Shown here in pieces: positions 40,976 through 49,456 of a stretch of DNA of 64,000 nucleotides. Numbering within the stretch: position 1 is the first letter of the stretch; each line of letters begins with the position of its first letter. This DNA comes from Sphingobium chungbukense (GTDB lineage Bacteria; Pseudomonadota; Alphaproteobacteria; Sphingomonadales; Sphingomonadaceae): positions 124,001 to 188,000 of the forward strand of contig NZ_LBIC01000004.1 in the NCBI RefSeq assembly GCF_001005725.1. Reading direction: 5' to 3'. The notes beneath the pieces were generated by a model, which was not told the DNA's origin, did no database searches, and was given only the letters and a program-made list of their open reading frames with translations. The position numbers and the translations under genes were made by a program.

Positions 40976-41415
40976 TGATGATCCTGACCCGCCTCGACGC
41001 ATGGCTGGGCATGAACCTGTTTCACCCGCCCATCATCCTGCTCTGCCAGCTAACCCGACAGACGCAATATGCCATGTATCGGGCGCTGTGGTTCTTCGCC
41101 TGCTGCCATGCAACCTATTACGCGAAGGATGACGGGTGGGGCTGGGCGGCGTTCTTGTGGCTCTGGACGATTATCACCTTCATCAGCGCTGCGTTTACCC
41201 CCGATGTTCCGACGCAATCCTTCGGGCTGTTTCGGTTCTTTGTCTGGTCGATGTTGGTGATCGATCTCATCGGCATCGCCTCCGGCGGCGCGCTTCATTC
41301 CCTTGCCATCCGGAATCTCATCATCCTGTTTGCGGAGTATGCCGCGACCATCAAGGCGATACCGCCGCGCCGGAAGCGCGAGCGGCGCACCAGCGCGAAG
41401 GAGGCCCGCGCTTGA
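40972..41415 (+). CDS. Membrane protein (147 aa)
   Basis: Hydrophobic segments at about residues 15-27, 40-55, 60-77, 86-104 and 110-125 indicate a polytopic membrane protein with a basic C-terminal tail (PPRRKRERRTSAKEARA). The positive tail should be cytoplasmic. Function unknown; a role in superinfection exclusion or host takeover is possible. Confidence 0.7.
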   Translation: MMMILTRLDAWLGMNLFHPPIILLCQLTRQTQYAMYRALWFFACCHATYYAKDDGWGWAAFLWLWTIITFISAAFTPDVPTQSFGLFRFFVWSMLVIDLIGIASGGALHSLAIRNLIILFAEYAATIKAIPPRRKRERRTSAKEARA

Positions 41416-41777
41416 ACTCTGGCCCCTTCACCGAAATCACCGATCTCTTGGAGCGCGCGGCCCGAAATGGGACACGGGCCCACCTTAACCACGATCTCGT
41501 TCGCGCGCTGATCGCATCCGAGGCATATTCGCTTCTTCTGGCAGACAGGAAGAAGGAGATAATTTCAACATGGCAGGACAACGAAGAAGCGTTGCCCCGG
41601 CCGGGCGTACGCAACTCGGGCAGTTCTGGCTCTGGTATCGCGGCGACCGAGATGACTGGTGCATCTGCTGGTACGATGACGGCGGACCAGACGGCGTCCG
41701 TCGGACTGGCCGCAAGTCGACAGGCATCGGCGGCGGTAGCCCAGATAACCCACCGAAAGAAGCGCAAGACGCCTTAG
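41412..41777 (+). CDS. Possible small protein overlapping integrase
   Basis: A TTG at 41412 overlaps the membrane-protein stop and opens a 121-codon frame. The first 55 residues look protein-like (EITDLLERAARNGTRAHLNH, LVRALIASEAYSLLLADRKK). The last third overlaps integrase in another frame and is Ser/Ala/Thr-rich, so it may be chance. The true gene could be shorter. Confidence 0.45.
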   Translation: MNSGPFTEITDLLERAARNGTRAHLNHDLVRALIASEAYSLLLADRKKEIISTWQDNEEALPRPGVRNSGSSGSGIAATEMTGASAGTMTADQTASVGLAASRQASAAVAQITHRKKRKTP

Positions 41778-42925
41778 CCGAGCATTATCTCGCATCTCAG
41801 CAGCCGGCTCAAAAGGCGATCGATGTCGCCTACGTAGAGGGCATCATGGCTGATTGGCTGCTGAAGCACGCCCAGCCCAATCTTTCGGACCCTGTGCGAT
41901 ATGCCAATTCGGTGGCGCACTGGATTGAGTTTTTTGCCGACGAGCGCCGCGCCGGACGCCTGACCGGGCCGCCCACGGTTGCCGACATCAACACTGCTCT
42001 GGTTCAACGCTTTCAGGCGTGGCGTATCGCGGCTGGGGTCAGCCCCCATACCGCCAGCCGGGACACGGCTGCTCTACGCCAGCCGCTCAATTGGGCTTGG
42101 AAGAATAACATGATCGCTTCGGCGCCATTCGTGCCGGACATCAAGGACAAGCCCGGCCCGAAGGAGCTTGTCTATACCGTCGACCAGATCGCGGCGCTGC
42201 TGGACGCGGCGCGTGCGGAACCTGACCGCGAGCATATCGCTATGCTGGTCATGATCGCACTCAGCACCCATGGGCGCATGCAGGCGATTCTCGAGCTAAC
42301 CACGGACCAGATCCAAGGTAACCTGATCTACTTCAATGCGCCGGGCAGGAAGCAGACGAAGAAGCGCCGATCCATCGTGCCGATCGCGCCGACCCTCGCC
42401 CCCTGGCTGGAGGACCTTCCGGACGGCAAGGTGATCCAGTGGAAGAAGCCCAAGCGCAGCGCGGCTACCGGCAAAATCGAATATGAACTGCTGCCGGCGG
42501 GCAGCGTGAAAAAATCGTTCGAGAAATGCCTACTTGCTGCGGGCATCAGCGCCGTGGAGACGGATGATGACGGCGAACCTGTCTGGTTGCCGCCTCGCCA
42601 GAAGCTGGGCGAGACCGCTTGGCGTCCCAAGCTGGTCGGGCTCGGTTCGCCCAACACCCTGCGCCACACCATCTCGACGGAACTGCATCGCAGGGGCGTC
42701 CCTGAGGCTCAGATCGACACGGCGGCCGGGCACAGCGGCGATTCGACCAACAAGCGCCACTACCGCCACCTGAGGCCCGATTACCTCGAGGATTTCATCG
42801 AAGCGGTCGAGGATCTGTGGAGCGAAGTCGGCAAGCTGACGACAGCCCATTTGCGATACCAGCGCGATACCAAAGTGGTTGATATGGGTGCCGCTCGGAC
42901 CAAGCGGAAGCCCAAAAACGGCTGA
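41570..42925 (+). CDS. Tyrosine-type site-specific integrase
   Basis: AAGGAGAT precedes the ATG. The 451-aa protein has an N-terminal SH3-like arm-binding region, a SAM-like core domain (about 85-170, NTALVQRFQAWRIAAGVSPH) and a catalytic domain with Arg236, NTLRHT (Arg365), AGHSGDS (His388) and RHYRHL (Tyr398). In the HxxR box the His is replaced by Asn362. It ends 16 bp from attR and its last codons contain the right arm-type sites. It integrates the prophage into tRNA-Thr. Confidence 0.93.
   Translation: MAGQRRSVAPAGRTQLGQFWLWYRGDRDDWCICWYDDGGPDGVRRTGRKSTGIGGGSPDNPPKEAQDALAEHYLASQQPAQKAIDVAYVEGIMADWLLKHAQPNLSDPVRYANSVAHWIEFFADERRAGRLTGPPTVADINTALVQRFQAWRIAAGVSPHTASRDTAALRQPLNWAWKNNMIASAPFVPDIKDKPGPKELVYTVDQIAALLDAARAEPDREHIAMLVMIALSTHGRMQAILELTTDQIQGNLIYFNAPGRKQTKKRRSIVPIAPTLAPWLEDLPDGKVIQWKKPKRSAATGKIEYELLPAGSVKKSFEKCLLAAGISAVETDDDGEPVWLPPRQKLGETAWRPKLVGLGSPNTLRHTISTELHRRGVPEAQIDTAAGHSGDSTNKRHYRHLRPDYLEDFIEAVEDLWSEVGKLTTAHLRYQRDTKVVDMGAARTKRKPKNG
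42852..42873. repeat. Right arm-type integrase sites
   Basis: TGCGATACCAG (42852-42862) is followed directly by CGCGATACCAA (42863-42873), in the same orientation as the left pair at 1236-1257. The pair lies 68 bp from the att core and inside the last codons of the integrase gene. Confidence 0.7.
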
Positions 42926-42941
42926 AAACATAGGGCTTTGA

Positions 42942-42992
42942 TGGTGCCGCTTACGTGACTCGAACACGTGACCCTCGCATTACGAATGCGAT
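42942..42992. repeat. attR core (51-bp direct repeat)
   Basis: This copy is identical to 1108-1158 and forms the 3' half of the intact tRNA-Thr(CGT) gene, from the anticodon stem to CCA. The phage brought these bases and so restored the gene on insertion. Confidence 0.93.
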
Positions 42993-43017
42993 GCTCTACC
43001 AACTGAGCTAAAGCGGC
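42942..43017 (-). tRNA. tRNA-Thr(CGT), integration target
   Basis: Reading leftward: acceptor GCCGCTT/AAGCGGC, D-stem GCTC/GAGC, anticodon stem TCGCA/TGCGA with loop TTCGTAA (CGT), T-arm ACGTG-TTCGAGT-CACGT, discriminator A and encoded CCA. The 5' half is chromosomal and the 3' half is phage-supplied. Confidence 0.96.
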
Positions 43018-43029
43018 GTTGGGGCGGCC

Positions 43030-43057
43030 AGATAACAGTGCTTGGGGCGAAGGACAA
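43030..43057 (-). promoter_or_regulatory. Probable promoter of tRNA-Thr(CGT)
   Basis: On the minus strand TTGTCC (43057-43052) and TTATCT (43035-43030) are 16 bp apart and end 12 bp before the tRNA 5' end, a fitting geometry for a short-leader tRNA promoter. The match is moderate. Confidence 0.45.
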
Positions 43058-43200
43058 GCGCTCAATTCCACTTTCCGCGCCTCTCCCTTGTCGAACCGTA
43101 TCGGATCATCATTCCTCTCCCGTCTTTACGGCATGTTTACCATCCCGTGTCACTGTCGAGTCTCGAAGGTAAAGCTTTGCCTGGGCTAGGGACTGATTGG

Positions 43201-44475
43201 ATGGACATTCTGCGCGGATATGGAATCGCCAGTGAAGCGGACGATTTCGAGTCCGCGGACGACGCAGCGATCGAAACGCCGCCCCTCATCGGATCGGATG
43301 AGCGCCGGATGCAGGTGCGCGCCTATAATTATTGGGCATCGCTGCTGGGCGAGCGCGGCCTGCCCTCGATCGAGGACCTTTCGCCCGAGGACCTGGAGGA
43401 TTTCGGCCCCTACAGCGTCCTGCTGGACTTCAGCACCGGCCTTGAAAATCCCGCCCTCGTCTATCTCGGCTCCGCCCTGCGCGAGGAATGCGAGATCAGC
43501 GGGCCGATCCAGTTCATCAACGACGTCCCCTCGCGCTCGCTGCTGTCGCGGCTGACCGACCATTATCTCCAGATCATCGCCAATGCCGCGCCGATCGGCT
43601 TCGAGGCCGGCTTCGTCAACCAGCGCGGCGCGGAAATCCTGTATCGCGGCATATTGATGCCCTTCTCCTCCAACGACGAGACGATCGATTTCGTCTTCGG
43701 CGTCATCAATTGGAAGGAAGTCGCAGCCACCGACGTCAGCGCGGAAATCGACCGGGAGGTCGAGGAAGCGCTGCGCACCGCACCCAGCGCGCCGCCGGTC
43801 GCCCCGATCTGGGCCGACGGCCCGGCCGCCGACGACGAATTCGGCACGCTCGACCTGTCGGGGATGGAAACGCCCGACGAGGACGCACCGCTGGCCGACT
43901 GGCTGGCGCTTGCCCGCGACAGCGCGGAACAGGCCCGCACCAGCGAGGCGCGCAGCCATGCCGCACTCTATCGCGCCATCGGCCTTTCCTACGATTTCGC
44001 GCTGGTGACGATTGCCCGGCCGGATGAATATGCCGAACTGCTCGCGAACAGCGGGCTGAAGGTTCAGGCGCGCGCGCCGATGACCGCCGTGGTCAAGCTC
44101 GTCTTCGGCTCCGCCTATGACAAGACGCGGATCACCGAATATGCGACCGCGCTGGACCATGCCCGCGCGAAAGGCATCGCGCTCGGCAGCTTCGGCGATT
44201 ATCTCGCCCACTATGAGGGCGGCCTCAAGGCCCTGGTCCGCGACGAACGCGCCCAGCGCCGCAGCGACGATCCGGCCAGGCCCGACCGGCAACAGACCGC
44301 CCGCGCCGCAATGAAGGCCGCCGCCGCGCTCGATCCCTTCGCCGTCGCCACCGACGGGGACGGCCTGGCCGTCGTGATCGCCCGCCGGGAAAAGGACGGC
44401 TCGCTCGTGCTGGTCGGCGCCCTGCCCGAGGGATCGGAACTCAGCCAGCGCGCCATCATCGCCGCTGCCAATTGA
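43201..44475 (+). CDS. PAS-domain protein upstream of NAD-glutamate dehydrogenase
   Basis: The ATG at 43201 follows AGGGACT and gives 424 aa. Residues about 35-180 form a PAS fold of the PAS_5 type (RAYNYWASLLGERGLPSIED, SPEDLEDFGPYSVLLDFSTG). The rest is helical, with a long Ala/Arg/Glu-rich region. No kinase, GGDEF or output domain is seen. It is co-directional with the dehydrogenase 274 bp downstream. In sphingomonads this pairing recurs, from memory; a sensor role for nitrogen or energy state is inferred. Confidence 0.78.
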   Translation: MDILRGYGIASEADDFESADDAAIETPPLIGSDERRMQVRAYNYWASLLGERGLPSIEDLSPEDLEDFGPYSVLLDFSTGLENPALVYLGSALREECEISGPIQFINDVPSRSLLSRLTDHYLQIIANAAPIGFEAGFVNQRGAEILYRGILMPFSSNDETIDFVFGVINWKEVAATDVSAEIDREVEEALRTAPSAPPVAPIWADGPAADDEFGTLDLSGMETPDEDAPLADWLALARDSAEQARTSEARSHAALYRAIGLSYDFALVTIARPDEYAELLANSGLKVQARAPMTAVVKLVFGSAYDKTRITEYATALDHARAKGIALGSFGDYLAHYEGGLKALVRDERAQRRSDDPARPDRQQTARAAMKAAAALDPFAVATDGDGLAVVIARREKDGSLVLVGALPEGSELSQRAIIAAAN

Positions 44476-44749
44476 TCCGTCCTTTATCGGTTGAAACGGC
44501 CCTGCTGCATTGACAGATACGTATCGAAGGCCGATTCCTCGTCTCCATTCCCTTGCATGCTGTTCCGCCATGCTGCGCCGCGTCATAATATTTCAATTTA
44601 GCGTAACTTTATTTCCTATCCTGGGTTGAGCCTCCGGACGCAGTGGCGCATAGTGGACGGCATAGGTTGGAGAAGGCCCGTGGCGGTTCCCCGGCGCCTT
44701 CTCCGTTCACAGGAAGCGGGGACGGACCCCGCAAGGAAGAGGCAAGCGC

Positions 44750-47700
44750 ATGACGGCACTGGCGGAGCCAAAGGAACTCGACATCTCCATTCGCGACGCG
44801 CTGGAAACGGCGCTGGCCCGGGGCGCCCTGCCCGGCGAGAGCGAGGGTTTCGATCATGATGCGGTCCTGGATGCCGCCGCCTTCCTCGCCCGCACCGCCG
44901 GCGCCCGCAGGCCCGGTCATGTCGCCATCGCCATGGAAACGCTGGGCGAAGGGATCAGCGGGCGTTTCATGCGGATCGCCATCATCAATGACGACATGCC
45001 CTTCCTGGTGGATTCGATCGCCAATGCGCTCACCGCCGGCGGCATCATCATCCACCGCCTGCTGCATCCGGTGCTGTCGGTCGAACGGGACGGCAACGGC
45101 CATCTGAAGGCGATATTGGAGGATGATGCCGCCGGGGCCCGGCGGGAATCGATGATCTATATCGAGGCGGACCGTGTTGATGCGAAGGCCCGCCATGCGC
45201 TCACCAAGGCGCTGGAGGATACGCTGGAGGATGTCCGCGCCGCCGTTACCGACTGGCCGAAGATGCGCGAGGCGATGGGCAATGATGCCGACACCGTCAC
45301 CGATGAGGAAGGCGCGGCGCTGCTGCGCTGGTTCCTGGCCCGTCATTTCACGCAGGTCGGCCATGAACGCCGCCGCCGCGACGGCAAGGCGGATGCGCGC
45401 ATCGGCATCTGCGCGCTGAAGGATCAGGCATTGCTGGCGCCCGCCTCGCTGGAGGCGGCCTTCACCTGGTTCGAGGAAGGCAAGCGCACACCGCTGATCA
45501 TCAAGTCCAACCGCCTCTCGCGCGTCCATCGCCCGGTGCTGCTGGACCTCATCATCATACCGGTGCGCGAGGGCAAGCGGGTCACGGCCCTGTCCATCCA
45601 TGCAGGCATGTGGACCAGCGCGGGGCTGGCGACGACGCCGGACAAGGTGCCGTTGCTGCGTTCGGCACTCTCCGCGCTGATGGACAAGTTCAACTTCGAC
45701 CCGCACGGCCATGCGGGCAAGGTGTTGACCCATGCGCTGACCGCCCTGCCCCACGACATATTGATCGGCTTCGACCGGGAGACGCTGGAACGGCTTGTGC
45801 TGACCTTCATGTCGCTCACCGATCGTCCGCGCCCGAAACTGGTGCTGGGAACGAGCGCGCTCAACCGCCACCTCTATGCCTTCGCCTGGCTGCCGCGCGA
45901 GGAACTGACCACGGCGCGGCGCGTCGCGGTGCAGGACATGCTGGCCCAGGCCGCCAATGGTCCGGTGCTCAGTTGGTCGATCGCCCTGGAGGAAAGCGGT
46001 CTCGCCCTGCTGCGCATCACGCTCGACCTGCGCGGCGAAGGGGTGGTGCCCGACGAACAGCCGCTCGACCGGCAGTTGAAGCAGATGGTGCGCGGCTGGC
46101 TCCCCGCCGTGGAGGAGGCGCTGGCGGAAACCGAGGAAGCGGGCCGCGCCGCCGCCCTCGCCCAGCGTTTCGCGGCCGGTTTCCCCATGGGCTATCGCAA
46201 CGGCGCTGGCCCGGCCGAGGCGGCGATCGACATCCGTTTGCTGCACGGCCTGTCCGGTCCGGGCGACAAGTCGATCCGCATCTACCGCAACCAGGATGAC
46301 ACCCCCGCACGGTTGCGCCTCAAACTCTACAGCCATGACGCCATCGCCCTATCCGAAGTCGTCCCGGCCTTCGAGAATTTCGGCTTCCGCGTGATCGAGG
46401 AGATGATGACCCCGGTGGATGGCGGCTCGCTGGGCCATGTCCAGCGTTTCGTCCTTGAACTGCCCGCGGGCGGCAATGCCGACACGGTGATCGCCCGCGC
46501 CGATGTCGTGACCGAAGCCATTGCGCAAGTCACCGAGGGGGTGGCGGAAAATGATCGCTTCAACGAACTGATCGTGACGGCGGGACTGGACCAGCGATCG
46601 GTGGTGCTGCTGCGCGCGCTGTTCCGCTATCTGCGCCAGACCGGCATGGCCTATGGCATGGCGACCTTTGCCGAAACGCTGCGGCGCGAACAAGGTATCG
46701 CGCGCCAGCTGATCGAACTGTTCGAGGCACTGCACGATCCGCAGGCGAAGGATGGCGCCGCCCGCGCCGCCGCCGCACAGCTGGAGATCGAGGCCGGGCT
46801 GGAGAAGGTCACGGCGATCGACGAGGATCGCGTGCTGCGCCTGCTGCGCGCCGTCATCACCGCGACGCTGCGCACCAATTTCTACAGCGATACCGCGCAG
46901 GAGGCGCTGGCCTTCAAGCTGGACAGCGCGCAGATTCCCGGGCTGCCCGCGCCGCTGCCCTGGCGCGAAATCTGGGTCTATTCGCCACGCGTGGAGGGTA
47001 TCCATCTGCGCGCAGGGCCCGTGGCGCGCGGCGGCCTGCGCTGGTCCGACCGGCGCGACGACTTCCGCACCGAGATACTGGGTCTCATGAAGGCGCAGCG
47101 GGTGAAGAACGCCGTCATCGTGCCGACCGGCGCCAAGGGCGGCTTCTATCCCAAGCAGCTCCCCAACCCGCAGGTCGATCGCGACGCCTGGTTCGCGGAA
47201 GGGACCGAAAGCTACCGCATCTTCATCCGATCGCTGCTCTCGGTCACCGACAATATCGTCAAGGGCAAGGTCAGGCATCCGGCGCAGGTCGTCATCCATG
47301 ACGGCGACGATCCCTATTTCGTCGTCGCCGCCGACAAGGGCACGGCGACCTTCTCCGACGTCGCCAATGCGATCGCGCTGGACCGCGATTTCTGGCTGGG
47401 CGACGCCTTCGCCAGCGGTGGCTCCAACGGTTACGACCATAAGGCCATGGGCATCACCGCCAAGGGTGCGTGGATCAGCGTGAAGCGCCACTTCGCGGAA
47501 ATGGGCGTCGACGTGCAGAGCGCGCCGGTGCGCGTCGTCGGCTGCGGCGACATGTCGGGCGACGTGTTCGGCAACGGCATGCTGCTCAGCAAGGCGATCA
47601 AGTTGGTCGCCGCCTTCGACCACCGCCATATCTTCCTCGACCCCGATCCCGACCCGGCGAAATCGTGGGAGGAACGCAATCGCCTGTTCCAGCTCCCCCG

Positions 47701-49405
47701 CTCCAGCTGGGACGATTATGACAAGGCGCTGATCTCCAGGGGCGGCGGGGTCTTTGCCCGATCCCTGAAGAAAATCTCCCTCACCCCGGAGGTGCAGGCG
47801 ATATTGGGCGTGACGGAGAGCGAGATGGAGCCGACCGCGCTCATCGCCGCGATCCTCAAAAGCCCCAACGACCTGCTCTGGTTCGGCGGCATCGGCACCT
47901 ATGTGAAGGCCGCCGCGCAAAGCCATGGCGATGTCGGCGATCCGGCGAACGACCGGCTGCGCGTCAACGCCGAACAGTTGCGGGTCAAGGTGGTGGGTGA
48001 AGGCGCCAATCTGGGCACCACCCAGGCCGCGCGCATCGCCTTCTCGCTGCGGGGCGGACGGATCAACACCGACTTCATCGACAATAGCGCGGGCGTCGAC
48101 TGCTCCGACAATGAGGTCAATATCAAGATCGCGCTCAACAAGGAAATGACCGAAGGGCGTCTATCCTTCGACGACCGCAACAAACTGCTGGTCAGCATGA
48201 CCGACGCTGTGGCCGACATCGTGCTGGAGGATAACCGGCTGCAAGCGCTCGGCCTCTCCATTGCGGAGGCGGGCGGCGCGGCGGACCTTGCCAGCTATGT
48301 GCGCCTGATCGAAACCTTCGAGGAATCGGGCCGCCTCGACCGCCAGGTCGAGGGTCTGGCCGCCAACGACCAGTTGCTGCGGCGCGGACAGGATGGCCTG
48401 GGCCTCACCCGGCCCGAACTGGCCGTGCTGCTCTCCACCGCCAAGCTCGCGCTACAGGACGCGATCGAGCATGGCGACCTCAGCACCGATCCGTCGATGG
48501 GCAGCGAACTCGCCGCCGCCTTCCCGCCTGCGATGCGGAAGAAGGAAGCGGACGCCATCGCCGCCCATGCCCTCAGGAAGGAAATCATCGCCACCAAGGT
48601 CGCGAACCGCATCGTCAATCGCCTCGGCCTCATCCATCCGTTCGAGCTGGCGGAGGAAGAGGGCTGCTCGATGGCCGACCTGGCCAGCGCCTTCCTGATC
48701 GCGGAGCGGCTCTATGACATCCGCAAGCTGTGGGACGATATCGACGCGGCGGACATGTCCGAAGCGGCCCGCCTCGCCCTGTTCGGCGACATCGCCAGCG
48801 GCATGCGGGCCCAGATCGCGGACATATTGCGCAGCCTGCCCGCGGGCACGCTGCCCGACGCCGGGCACGCGATCCTGGCCAGCGGAGTCGGCAAGCTGGC
48901 GAAACAGGTCGACGACCTCCTCACCAGCGAGGCGCTGCGCCGTGTGAATGCCGTGACCGACGGACTCCTCTCGCTCGGCACGCCGCAGGACCTCACGCGC
49001 CGCGCCGCCGGCCTCTTCAAGCTGGACGGCGCGGTCGGCATCGCCGCGCTGGCAGGCCGCCTGTCGGTGGACGAAGTCGCCCTCACCCGCGCCTTCACCC
49101 ATCTGGGCGAAGCGGTCGGCATCGACTGGGTCCAGTCGACCGCCGCGCGCATGGAACCGTCCGACCCATGGGAACGCCTGCTGATCTCCGGCGTCGCCCG
49201 CGACATGCAGCAGGTCCGACTCGACTTCCTGGCCCAGGGCAAGGGCAAGGACATCGCTCATCATGTCGAGGAATGGCTGAAGGCGAAGGGCGCCCGCATC
49301 CAGCAGTTCCGCACCCTCGTCCACCGCGCCAAGGCCGCCGCGACGCCCAACGTCGCCATGCTGGCGGAAATCGCCGGACAGGCGCGCGGGTTGCTGGGAC
49401 GATGA
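44750..49405 (+). CDS. gdhB: NAD-specific glutamate dehydrogenase, large type
   Basis: The 1551-aa length is that of the GDH-180-like family of alphaproteobacteria and Streptomyces. N-terminal regulatory (ACT-like) segments precede the catalytic core. The core has VPTGAKGGFYPKQLPNP, PYFVVAADKGTATFSDVANA, GGSNGYDHKAMGITAKGAW and the Rossmann segment VRVVGCGDMSGDVFGNGMLL. It oxidises glutamate to 2-oxoglutarate and ammonia with NAD. The start has AGGAAGAGG upstream. An AT-rich region at 44585-44625 is a likely promoter. Confidence 0.95.
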   Translation: MTALAEPKELDISIRDALETALARGALPGESEGFDHDAVLDAAAFLARTAGARRPGHVAIAMETLGEGISGRFMRIAIINDDMPFLVDSIANALTAGGIIIHRLLHPVLSVERDGNGHLKAILEDDAAGARRESMIYIEADRVDAKARHALTKALEDTLEDVRAAVTDWPKMREAMGNDADTVTDEEGAALLRWFLARHFTQVGHERRRRDGKADARIGICALKDQALLAPASLEAAFTWFEEGKRTPLIIKSNRLSRVHRPVLLDLIIIPVREGKRVTALSIHAGMWTSAGLATTPDKVPLLRSALSALMDKFNFDPHGHAGKVLTHALTALPHDILIGFDRETLERLVLTFMSLTDRPRPKLVLGTSALNRHLYAFAWLPREELTTARRVAVQDMLAQAANGPVLSWSIALEESGLALLRITLDLRGEGVVPDEQPLDRQLKQMVRGWLPAVEEALAETEEAGRAAALAQRFAAGFPMGYRNGAGPAEAAIDIRLLHGLSGPGDKSIRIYRNQDDTPARLRLKLYSHDAIALSEVVPAFENFGFRVIEEMMTPVDGGSLGHVQRFVLELPAGGNADTVIARADVVTEAIAQVTEGVAENDRFNELIVTAGLDQRSVVLLRALFRYLRQTGMAYGMATFAETLRREQGIARQLIELFEALHDPQAKDGAARAAAAQLEIEAGLEKVTAIDEDRVLRLLRAVITATLRTNFYSDTAQEALAFKLDSAQIPGLPAPLPWREIWVYSPRVEGIHLRAGPVARGGLRWSDRRDDFRTEILGLMKAQRVKNAVIVPTGAKGGFYPKQLPNPQVDRDAWFAEGTESYRIFIRSLLSVTDNIVKGKVRHPAQVVIHDGDDPYFVVAADKGTATFSDVANAIALDRDFWLGDAFASGGSNGYDHKAMGITAKGAWISVKRHFAEMGVDVQSAPVRVVGCGDMSGDVFGNGMLLSKAIKLVAAFDHRHIFLDPDPDPAKSWEERNRLFQLPRSSWDDYDKALISRGGGVFARSLKKISLTPEVQAILGVTESEMEPTALIAAILKSPNDLLWFGGIGTYVKAAAQSHGDVGDPANDRLRVNAEQLRVKVVGEGANLGTTQAARIAFSLRGGRINTDFIDNSAGVDCSDNEVNIKIALNKEMTEGRLSFDDRNKLLVSMTDAVADIVLEDNRLQALGLSIAEAGGAADLASYVRLIETFEESGRLDRQVEGLAANDQLLRRGQDGLGLTRPELAVLLSTAKLALQDAIEHGDLSTDPSMGSELAAAFPPAMRKKEADAIAAHALRKEIIATKVANRIVNRLGLIHPFELAEEEGCSMADLASAFLIAERLYDIRKLWDDIDAADMSEAARLALFGDIASGMRAQIADILRSLPAGTLPDAGHAILASGVGKLAKQVDDLLTSEALRRVNAVTDGLLSLGTPQDLTRRAAGLFKLDGAVGIAALAGRLSVDEVALTRAFTHLGEAVGIDWVQSTAARMEPSDPWERLLISGVARDMQQVRLDFLAQGKGKDIAHHVEEWLKAKGARIQQFRTLVHRAKAAATPNVAMLAEIAGQARGLLGR

Positions 49406-49412
49406 AAAGCGC

Positions 49413-49445
49413 CCTCCTCCGTCCGCTTCCCGCGGACGGAGGAGG
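49413..49445. terminator. Bidirectional terminator hairpin between gdh and mlaA
   Basis: CCTCCTCCGTCCGC (49413-49426) pairs completely with GCGGACGGAGGAGG (49432-49445) around TTCCC. It lies between two convergent genes, 8 bp after one stop and 12 bp before the other. No U-tract is present, as is common in GC-rich genomes. Confidence 0.75.
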
Positions 49446-49456
49446 GGATGATGGGC

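Larger units (their letters stand above)
1108..42992. mobile_element. Temperate siphovirus-type prophage integrated in tRNA-Thr(CGT)
   Basis: The element is bounded by a 51-bp perfect direct repeat that equals the 3' half of a tRNA-Thr gene. It carries an integrase beside attR, a Cro/S24-repressor switch, replication genes, terminase, head, tail and lysis modules in the usual order, and two tRNA genes. No structural gene looks broken, so it may be inducible. Head and packaging genes are lambda-like (Nu1, GpA, gpW, lambda-type portal). The tail genes are of the long non-contractile type: tube, tape measure and J-like tip are present and no sheath gene is seen. Confidence 0.95.

Noticed and set aside
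43186..47926. Long minus-strand frames (466, 575 and 525 codons) opposite the PAS and glutamate dehydrogenase genes
   Set aside because: They mirror codon-position GC bias of strongly supported genes and have shadow-like composition.
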